Assembly (NCBI RefSeq): GCF_016598615.1
Contig: NZ_CP066831.1
Location: 2,418,001 to 2,482,000 of the forward strand
From: Streptomyces liliifuscus
GTDB lineage: Bacteria > Actinomycetota > Actinomycetes > Streptomycetales > Streptomycetaceae
Direction of reading: 5' to 3'
Length of the DNA stretch: 64,000 nt
The position numbers and the translations under genes are program-made. Every line of letters starts with the position of its first letter. Positions within the stretch are counted from its first letter, which is position 1. Of the stretch, positions 58,098 through 64,000 are shown piece after piece. The notes beneath the pieces are model-generated. The model saw nothing but the letters and a program-made list of their open reading frames with translations. It was not told where the DNA came from and ran no database searches.

Positions 58098-59915
58098 ATG
58101 GCCACTCCCCTGTCCGACCCTTCCCTGTCGCTCTCCGCGTCCCCGCTCAAGACCGTCGCCGTCGTCGGCCTCGGCACAATGGGGACCGGCATCGCCGAGA
58201 TCCTGGCCAAGGCCGGCCGCGAGGTCGTGGGCATCGACATCAGCGAGGCCGCCGCCACGCAGGCCACGGCCGCCCTGGAGTCCTCGACAGCCCGTGCCGT
58301 GCGGCGCGGACGCCTCACCGAGCAGGAGCGCGACGACGCCCTCGCCCGCTTCGTCACGTCCACGGACCTGAGTGCCGCGGCCGACGCGGACCTGGTGATC
58401 GAGGTGGCTCCGGAGTCGTACGACATCAAGCACCAGATCTTCCGGGAGCTGGACGGCATCGTGCGTCCGGAGACGATCCTGGCGACCGGCACCAACGCCC
58501 TGTCCGTCACGCGCCTCGCCGCCGACTCGGCCCGCCCCGAGCGGGTGCTTGGCCTGCACTTCTTCAACCCGGCCCCGGCGATGAAGCTGGTCGAGGTGGT
58601 CTCGTCCGTGCTGACCGCGCCGGCCGCCGTCGCCGCCGTCACGGACCTCGCCCTCGAACTCGGCAAGGAGCCCGTCGCGGTCGGCGACCGCCCCGGCTTC
58701 GTCGCCGACGGACTGCTCTTCGGCTACCTCAACCAGGCCGCCGCGATGTACGAGGCGAAGTACGCGAGCCGCGAGGACATCGACGCCGCGATGAAGCTGG
58801 GCTGCGGCCTGCCCATGGGCCCGCTGGCCCTGCTGGACCTGATCGGCGTCGACACCGCCCGTACGGTCCTGGAGGCCATGTACGCCGAGTCACACGACCG
58901 GCTGCACGCGCCCTCCCCCATCCTCAAGCAGCTCAGCGAGGCGGGCCTGACCGGCCGCAAGTCGGGGCGCGGCTTCTACACCTACGACGCCCCGGGCAGC
59001 GCGACCGTCGTGCGGGACGCGCTGACTCCCGCGGAGGGCGCCTCGCTCGTGCCCGGCCGTACCGTGCGCTCGGTCGGCGTCGCGGGCTCCGGCACCATGG
59101 CGTCCGGTATCGCGGAGGTCTTCGCGAAGGCCGGGTACGAGGTCGTGCTCGCCGCCCGCAGCGAGGAGAAGGCGCAGACCGCCAAGGCCCGTATCGGCAA
59201 GTCGCTCTCACGCTCCGTCGACAAGGGCCGGATGACCGCAGAGGCCGCCGCCGAGACGCTGGGAAGGATCACTCCGGCGGGCTCGTACGACGCCTTCGCG
59301 GACGTCGATCTGGCCCTGGAGGCGGTCGCCGAGGACCTGGAGATCAAGCGGCAGCTGTTCGCGGTGTTCGACAAGGTCTGCAAGCCGGGCGCGATCCTGG
59401 CCACCACGACCTCGTCGCTGCCCGTCGTGGCCTGCGCCCGCGCCACCTCGCGGCCGCAGGACGTGATCGGCATGCACTTCTTCAACCCGGCCCCCGCGAT
59501 GAAGCTGGTCGAGGTCGTGCGCACGGTCCTGACGGCCGACGACGTGCACGCCACCGTCCGCGAGGTCTGCGCGAAGGTCCGCAAGCACCCGGTGGACTGC
59601 GGCGACCGGGCCGGTTTCATCGTGAACGCGCTGCTGTTCCCGTACCTGAACAACGCGATCAAGATGGTCGAGGAGCACTACGCGACGCTCGACGACATCG
59701 ACGCCGCGATGAGGCTCGGGGGCGGCTACCCGATGGGTCCCTTCGAGCTCCTGGACGTGGTCGGCCTGGACGTCTCGCTGGCCATCGAGAAGGTCCTGCA
59801 CCGCGAGTTCCGCGACCCCGGCCTCGCCCCCGCGCCCCTCCTTGAGCACCTGGTGGCCGCGGGCTGCCTCGGCCGCAAGACGGGCCGCGGCTTCCGCGAA
59901 TATGCACGGCGCTGA
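58098..59915 (+). CDS. Two-module 3-hydroxyacyl-CoA dehydrogenase
   Basis: A 605-residue enzyme built from two homologous halves. Each has the NAD-binding GxGxxG (VVGLGTMGTGIAEIL; VAGSGTMASGIAEVF), a catalytic-His region (LHFFNPAPAMKLVEVV; MHFFNPAPAMKLVEVV) and the C-terminal dimer domain (AAMKLGCGLPMGPLALLDLI; AAMRLGGGYPMGPFELLDVV). Both halves look intact. It oxidises or reduces 3-hydroxyacyl-CoA in beta-oxidation or, given the ccr genes, 3-hydroxybutyryl-CoA in the ethylmalonyl-CoA pathway. GGAG precedes ATG 58098. Confidence 0.95.
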   Translation: MATPLSDPSLSLSASPLKTVAVVGLGTMGTGIAEILAKAGREVVGIDISEAAATQATAALESSTARAVRRGRLTEQERDDALARFVTSTDLSAAADADLVIEVAPESYDIKHQIFRELDGIVRPETILATGTNALSVTRLAADSARPERVLGLHFFNPAPAMKLVEVVSSVLTAPAAVAAVTDLALELGKEPVAVGDRPGFVADGLLFGYLNQAAAMYEAKYASREDIDAAMKLGCGLPMGPLALLDLIGVDTARTVLEAMYAESHDRLHAPSPILKQLSEAGLTGRKSGRGFYTYDAPGSATVVRDALTPAEGASLVPGRTVRSVGVAGSGTMASGIAEVFAKAGYEVVLAARSEEKAQTAKARIGKSLSRSVDKGRMTAEAAAETLGRITPAGSYDAFADVDLALEAVAEDLEIKRQLFAVFDKVCKPGAILATTTSSLPVVACARATSRPQDVIGMHFFNPAPAMKLVEVVRTVLTADDVHATVREVCAKVRKHPVDCGDRAGFIVNALLFPYLNNAIKMVEEHYATLDDIDAAMRLGGGYPMGPFELLDVVGLDVSLAIEKVLHREFRDPGLAPAPLLEHLVAAGCLGRKTGRGFREYARR

Positions 59916-60043
59916 GCCACGCGACCTCCGGGCCGGCCTCCGGCCCGGGGACGGCCCCGCGGACTGGGGCGGGCTGCTCGATCCGGCCGCCGCCCCCGTC
60001 CCGGTCCCGGTCGGGGAAAGACCCGCTCATGAGCGGTCCGCCG

Positions 60044-60058
60044 CGTACATGCAGTACG
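60044..60058. promoter_or_regulatory. Inverted repeat CGTAC-ATGCA-GTACG before TetR gene
   Basis: Perfect 5-bp arms with a 5-bp centre lie nine bases before the TetR start, where they could serve as autoregulatory operator. Short, so moderately likely to occur by chance. Confidence 0.4.
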
Positions 60059-60066
60059 TTCGGGGC

Positions 60067-60882
60067 ATGTCCCAGCCCGCCAAGTCCTCCCGTACCCCAG
60101 CCACGCCCGACGCTCCCGAGAGCGCCGCGGGCAGTCGTGCGGCCGCGCAGCGGCTCAAGATGCGCCGTGAACTTGCGGCCGCCGCGATGGAGCTGTTCGC
60201 GACGAAGGGGTACGAGGCGACGACCGTCGACGAGATCGCGGCCGCGGCCGGGGTCGCCCGGCGCACCTTCTTCCGGCACTTCCGCTCCAAGGAAGAGGCG
60301 ATCTTCCCGGACCACGACGACACGTTGATCCGGGCCGAGGCGGTGCTCAACGCGGCGCCGGCGCACGAGCATCCGCTCGACACGGTGTGCCGGGGCATCA
60401 AGGAAGTCATGAAGATGTACGCGGCGAGGCCGGAGATCTCGGTGTCGCGCTACAAGCTCACCCGCGAGGTACCGACCCTGCGGGAGGCGGAGATCGCGTC
60501 CGTGGCGCGGTACGAGCGGCTGTTCACGCGCTATCTGCTGGGCCACTTCGACGAGCACGCCCACGACGACGACGCCAACGACGACCCGCTGCTCGCCGAG
60601 GTCGCCGCGTCCGCCGTGGTCACGGCCCACAACCACGTGCTGCGGCGGTGGCTGCGGGCGGGCGGCCAGGGAGACGTCGAGAGCCAGCTGGACCACGCGT
60701 TCGCGATCGTCCGGAAGACCTTCGGTACGGGGATCGGGGCGGGGCGGGAGTCCGCGCCGCTCTCGCCGCCCTCCTCCGCCGCGTCCGTGGAGGGCGAGGT
60801 GCTGGTGACCGTGGCCCGTGTGGACGCGCCGCTGCACCAGGTGATGCGCACCATCGAGCAGGCACTGAAGGAACGGTCGTAG
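60067..60882 (+). CDS. TetR-family transcriptional regulator
   Basis: A 271-residue regulator. The TetR helix-turn-helix at residues 30-80: RRELAAAAMELFATKGYEAT, TVDEIAAAAGVARRTFFRHF, RSKEEAIFPDHDD. The ligand-binding domain follows. Placed directly upstream of ccr on the same strand but followed by a strong terminator, it probably regulates ccr/mutase and perhaps the dehydrogenase, with an acyl-CoA as effector. ATG 60067 chosen; ATG 60049 is an alternative. Confidence 0.92.
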   Translation: MSQPAKSSRTPATPDAPESAAGSRAAAQRLKMRRELAAAAMELFATKGYEATTVDEIAAAAGVARRTFFRHFRSKEEAIFPDHDDTLIRAEAVLNAAPAHEHPLDTVCRGIKEVMKMYAARPEISVSRYKLTREVPTLREAEIASVARYERLFTRYLLGHFDEHAHDDDANDDPLLAEVAASAVVTAHNHVLRRWLRAGGQGDVESQLDHAFAIVRKTFGTGIGAGRESAPLSPPSSAASVEGEVLVTVARVDAPLHQVMRTIEQALKERS

Positions 60883-60901
60883 GGGCCTTTCCGGACCTCT
60901 G

Positions 60902-60936
60902 AAGGGGCACGCCCACCAGGGCGTTGCCCCTTTTTT
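60902..60936 (+). terminator. Rho-independent terminator after TetR gene
   Basis: AAGGGGCACGCCC, loop ACCA, GGGCGTTGCCCC, then TTTTTT: a strong G+C stem with one bulge and a T-run, unusually canonical for Streptomyces. It separates TetR from ccr, so ccr needs its own promoter in 60937-61279. Confidence 0.9.
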
Positions 60937-60972
60937 GCTGCCGTTTTCGCCGCCGTTCTGATCGATCATCGC

Positions 60973-60993
60973 TCATCTGTTACCGGCAGATGA
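60973..60993. promoter_or_regulatory. Inverted repeat TCATCTG-TTACCGG-CAGATGA in ccr promoter region
   Basis: Perfect 7-bp arms with a 7-bp centre, about 290 bp before the ccr start, in the otherwise non-coding 60937-61279 region. A second short palindrome (GGCAC-TCG-GTGCC) is at 61012-61024. Possible -35/-10 elements TTGTTG and TAGATG (16 bp apart) overlap the latter. Candidate operator sites for the adjacent TetR protein. Confidence 0.5.
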
Positions 60994-61279
60994 CAAGTGA
61001 GAGAAATTGTTGGCACTCGGTGCCTTGCTAGATGACACGGCGTGCCATACGTTGAAGTTGTCCGGGCGGCCGGCGTGCAGAGATCCTTCGTACGCCGGCT
61101 GTCCCCGCAAGCCAATGGCCTGCGCGCCCGGACGCCTGCGTCACAGGCAACCTTCCGCGCCACAACGCGCTGCCGAGCACCACCCTCGCCGAACCGACGG
61201 CACTGCCTCACACCAGCAGCAATCACCCCGACGTAACCCTCAGCGTTCCCCTCAGACGCTCATCGCCGGAGGCACCACC

Positions 61280-62617
61280 GTGAAGGAAATCCTGGACGCG
61301 ATTCAGTCGCGGACCGCCACGTCCGCCGACTTCGCCGCACTGCCGCTCCCCGAGTCGTACCGCGCGATCACCGTGCACAAGGACGAGACGGAGATGTTCA
61401 CCGGACTCGCCACCCGCGACAAGGACCCCCGCAAGTCGATCCACCTGGACGACGTGCCGGTGCCGGAACTCGGCCCCGGCGAGGCCCTGGTGGCCGTGAT
61501 GGCCTCCTCGGTCAACTACAACTCCGTGTGGACCTCGATCTTCGAGCCCATGGCGACCTTCGGGTTCCTGGAGCGCTACGGCAAGCTCAGCGACCTCACC
61601 AAGCGCCACGACCTGCCGTACCACATCATCGGTTCCGACCTGGCGGGCGTCGTGCTGCGCACCGGTCCGGGCGTGAACGCCTGGCGGCCCGGTGACGAGG
61701 TCGTCGCGCACTGCCTGTCCGTCGAGCTGGAGTCCAGCGACGGGCACAACGACACGATGCTCGACCCCGAGCAGCGCATCTGGGGCTTCGAGACGAACTT
61801 CGGCGGCCTCGCCGAGATCGCGCTCGTGAAGTCCAACCAGCTGATGCCCAAGCCCGACCACCTGTCGTGGGAGGAGGCCGCCGCACCCGGTCTGGTGAAC
61901 TCCACCGCCTACAGGCAGCTGGTCTCCCGCAACGGCGCCGGCATGAAGCAGGGCGACAACGTCCTCATCTGGGGCGCGAGCGGCGGACTCGGCTCGTACG
62001 CCACCCAGTTCGCGCTCGCCGGCGGCGCCAACCCCATCTGTGTGGTGAGCAGCCCGCAGAAGGCGGACATCTGCCGTGCGATGGGCGCCGAGGCGATCAT
62101 CGACCGCAACGCCGAGGACTACCGGTTCTGGAAGGACGAGCACAACCAGGATCCGAAGGAGTGGAAGCGCTTCGGCAAGCGCATCCGTGAGCTGACCGGG
62201 GGCGAGGACGTCGACATCGTCTTCGAGCACCCGGGCCGCGAGACCTTCGGCGCCTCGGTCTACGTCACCCGCAAGGGCGGCACGATCGTCACCTGCGCCT
62301 CGACCTCGGGCTACAACCACGAGTACGACAACCGGTACCTGTGGATGTCCCTGAAGCGGATCATCGGCTCACACTTCGCCAACTACCGCGAGGCCTGGGA
62401 GGCCAACCGGCTCATCGCGAAGGGCAAGATCCACCCGACGCTCTCCCGGGTGTACTCGCTGGAGGAGACCGGGCAGGCCGCGTACGACGTGCACCGCAAC
62501 CTCCATCAGGGCAAGGTCGGAGTCCTGGCGCTGGCGCCCACCGAGGGCCTCGGCGTGCGCGACGAGGAGAAGCGCGCCCAGCACGTCGACGCCATCAACC
62601 GCTTCCGGAACATCTGA
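61280..62617 (+). CDS. ccr: Crotonyl-CoA carboxylase/reductase
   Basis: A 445-residue MDR-superfamily enzyme converting crotonyl-CoA, CO2 and NADPH to ethylmalonyl-CoA, a key step of the ethylmalonyl-CoA pathway and a source of polyketide extender units. NADPH site: IWGASGGLGSYA. The four CO2-binding residues known from Kitasatospora Ccr are all present at the same numbers: N81 (SVNYNSVW), F170 and E171 (IWGFETNFGG), H365 (IIGSHFANYR). That agreement also confirms GTG 61280 (GGAGG upstream) as start. The mutase gene follows 10 bases after the stop. Confidence 0.97.
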   Translation: MKEILDAIQSRTATSADFAALPLPESYRAITVHKDETEMFTGLATRDKDPRKSIHLDDVPVPELGPGEALVAVMASSVNYNSVWTSIFEPMATFGFLERYGKLSDLTKRHDLPYHIIGSDLAGVVLRTGPGVNAWRPGDEVVAHCLSVELESSDGHNDTMLDPEQRIWGFETNFGGLAEIALVKSNQLMPKPDHLSWEEAAAPGLVNSTAYRQLVSRNGAGMKQGDNVLIWGASGGLGSYATQFALAGGANPICVVSSPQKADICRAMGAEAIIDRNAEDYRFWKDEHNQDPKEWKRFGKRIRELTGGEDVDIVFEHPGRETFGASVYVTRKGGTIVTCASTSGYNHEYDNRYLWMSLKRIIGSHFANYREAWEANRLIAKGKIHPTLSRVYSLEETGQAAYDVHRNLHQGKVGVLALAPTEGLGVRDEEKRAQHVDAINRFRNI

Positions 62618-62627
62618 GGGCCACCCC

Positions 62628-64000
62628 ATGACTGAGCGCCAGACGCCGCAGGCGAAGCAAGAAAGGGACCGGCCGTGGCTCATGCGCACCTACGCCGGTC
62701 ACTCCACGGCCGAGGCGTCGAACGAGCTGTACCGGCGCAACCTCGCCAAGGGCCAGACGGGTCTGTCGGTCGCGTTCGACCTGCCGACACAGACCGGCTA
62801 CGACCCCGACCACATCCTCGCCCGCGGCGAGGTCGGCCGGGTGGGCGTGCCCGTCTCGCACCTCGGTGACATGCGCCGGCTGTTCCAGGACATCCCCCTG
62901 GACCAGATGAACACCTCGATGACCATCAACGCCACCGCCATGTGGCTGCTGGCGCTCTACCAGGTCGTCGCCGAGGAGCAGGGCGTCGACATCACCCGGC
63001 TCCAGGGCACGACCCAGAACGACATCGTGAAGGAGTACCTGTCGCGGGGGACGCATGTCTTCCCGCCGGTGCCCTCGCTCCGTCTGACGACGGACATGAT
63101 CTGCTACACGGTCAACAACATCCCCAAGTGGAACCCGATCAACATCTGCAGCTACCACCTGCAGGAGGCGGGAGCCACCCCGGTCCAGGAGATCGCGTAC
63201 GCGATGTCGACCGCGATCGCCGTCCTGGACGCGGTGTTCGCGTCCGGGCAGATCGCGGAGGAGCAGAAGGGGGACGTGGTCGCGCGCATCTCCTTCTTCG
63301 TGAACGCGGGCGTCCGCTTCGTCGAGGAGATGTGCAAGATGCGGGCGTTCGGCCGCATCTGGGACAGGATCACGCGCGAGCGGTACGGCATCGAGAACCC
63401 CAAGCACCGCCGCTTCCGGTACGGGGTCCAGGTCAACTCGCTCGGTCTGACCGAGGCCCAGCCGGAGAACAACATCCAGCGGATCGTGCTGGAGATGCTG
63501 GCGGTGACCCTCTCGAAGGACGCACGCGCGCGTGCCGTCCAACTCCCGGCCTGGAACGAGGCGTTGGGCCTGCCCAGGCCCTGGGACCAGCAGTGGTCCC
63601 TGCGCATGCAACAGGTGCTCGCGTACGAGAGCGACCTGCTGGAGTACGCGGACATCTTCGAGGGCTCGCACGTCATCGAGGCCAAGGTCGCCCAGCTGGT
63701 CGAGGACTCGTTCGCCGAGATCGACCGGATCCAGGAGATGGGCGGCGCGATGGCTGCCGTCGAATCGGGCTATCTGAAGTCTCAGCTCGTCTCGTCGCAC
63801 GCCGAGCGCCGGGCCCGTATCGAGTCCGGTGACGAGAAGATCGTCGGCGTCAACATCTTCGAGTCGACCGAGCCGAACCCGCTCACCGCCGACCTGGACG
63901 CCGCGATCATGACGGTCGACCCGGCGGTCGAGGCCGGGGTGACCGCCGCCCTCAAGGACTGGCGCGACACCCGCTACCAGCCCCCCTTCAACCACCCGCG
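62628..64000 (+). CDS. Ethylmalonyl-CoA mutase / methylmalonyl-CoA mutase-family protein (runs off right edge)
   Basis: The first 457 residues of a coenzyme-B12 mutase. The catalytic barrel is seen in WLMRTYAGHSTAEASNELYR, GLSVAFDLPTQTGYDPDHIL, RLQGTTQNDIVKEYLSRGTH and WNPINICSYHLQEAGATPVQ. The B12-binding domain would lie beyond the window. Placement right after ccr strongly suggests the ethylmalonyl-CoA mutase (Ecm/MeaA type) that makes methylsuccinyl-CoA. ATG 62628 gives the usual short N-terminus. Confidence 0.92.
   Translation, partial: MTERQTPQAKQERDRPWLMRTYAGHSTAEASNELYRRNLAKGQTGLSVAFDLPTQTGYDPDHILARGEVGRVGVPVSHLGDMRRLFQDIPLDQMNTSMTINATAMWLLALYQVVAEEQGVDITRLQGTTQNDIVKEYLSRGTHVFPPVPSLRLTTDMICYTVNNIPKWNPINICSYHLQEAGATPVQEIAYAMSTAIAVLDAVFASGQIAEEQKGDVVARISFFVNAGVRFVEEMCKMRAFGRIWDRITRERYGIENPKHRRFRYGVQVNSLGLTEAQPENNIQRIVLEMLAVTLSKDARARAVQLPAWNEALGLPRPWDQQWSLRMQQVLAYESDLLEYADIFEGSHVIEAKVAQLVEDSFAEIDRIQEMGGAMAAVESGYLKSQLVSSHAERRARIESGDEKIVGVNIFESTEPNPLTADLDAAIMTVDPAVEAGVTAALKDWRDTRYQPPFNHP

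Noticed and set aside
61011..61027. CIRCE-like heat-shock element (TTGGCACTCGGTGCC)
   Set aside because: CIRCE needs TTAGCACTC-N9-GAGTGCTAA. Here the arms are only GGCAC/GTGCC with a 3-bp centre, and no chaperone gene follows.
1..64000. tRNA, rRNA, CRISPR arrays, insertion sequences, integrases or attachment sites
   Set aside because: No cloverleaf-like sequence with CCA-end features, no regularly spaced repeat-spacer array and no transposase or integrase motif was seen. A tRNAscan/CRISPR search would be decisive.

Overview
The window is typical Streptomyces chromosome: very high G+C with strong third-position GC bias, GTG and TTG starts, many 4-bp start/stop overlaps, and gene families characteristic of the genus (ANTAR regulator, SigB/F/G-type sigma factor, PAP2-diacylglycerol kinase fusion, gas vesicle cluster, crotonyl-CoA carboxylase/reductase with an ethylmalonyl-CoA mutase). 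From memory, the order ccr ... tkt/ndh ... gvp resembles the S. coelicolor region around SCO6473-SCO6510, but no alignment was done. I saw no rRNA, tRNA, CRISPR array, transposase, integrase or phage structural gene.

Layout. 1-5.3 kb: a partial unknown gene, two metallo-beta-lactamase-fold hydrolases, a DedA membrane protein, a PLP-fold protein lacking the catalytic lysine, and a repeat-rich anchored secreted protein. 5.4-10.8 kb: a signalling and stress block with an ANTAR regulator, a PAS-GAF protein, a SigB/F/G-type sigma factor, and DUF2795, CBS and DJ-1/PfpI proteins; two of these genes have SigB-type promoter candidates. 10.9-15.4 kb: an ABC-F ATPase, a PAP2-DAG kinase fusion, a methyltransferase and a tiny hydrophobic protein. 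15.4-21 kb: a minus-strand gas vesicle operon gvpO-A-F-G-J-L-S-K, followed by a second gvpF/L flanked by fragments of gvpJ and gvpK. GvpA is 303 residues with a Val/Gly/Pro repeat tail, and gvpO has a SigB-type promoter candidate.

21-30.6 kb: a stand-alone LigD-type primase/polymerase, transketolase overlapping a type II NADH dehydrogenase, a degraded gene, a VOC protein, a DUF5107/TPR protein, an arginase-family protein, a GNAT acetyltransferase and a LapA-like protein. 30.7-37.7 kb: a peptide-degradation operon (LD-carboxypeptidase, S9 peptidase, M20 peptidase, M55 D-aminopeptidase) and a secreted M6 metalloprotease. 37.8-43.6 kb: a hydroxyproline catabolic cluster (GntR regulator, epimerase, DHDPS-type deaminase, three dehydrogenase subunits) with a different tandem repeat in each of three spacers and a palindromic operator candidate at its head.

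43.7-57.7 kb: a methyltransferase, a SpoIIE-type phosphatase with an ATPase domain, an MFS exporter fused to carboxypeptidase-regulatory domains, an SRPBCC protein, a radical SAM protein behind a LexA-type box, a secreted alpha/beta-hydrolase peptidase, RidA, a GNAT protein, a divergent histidine kinase/response regulator pair and a HEAT-repeat protein. 57.7-64 kb: the ethylmalonyl-CoA block with a two-module 3-hydroxyacyl-CoA dehydrogenase, a TetR regulator, ccr and the mutase, which runs off the right edge.

Dispersed repeats are prominent. Five copies of a GC-rich stem-loop element lie just after stop codons, two copies of another palindromic element occur (one inside a coding sequence), and many spacers carry unrelated 12-20 bp tandem repeats.
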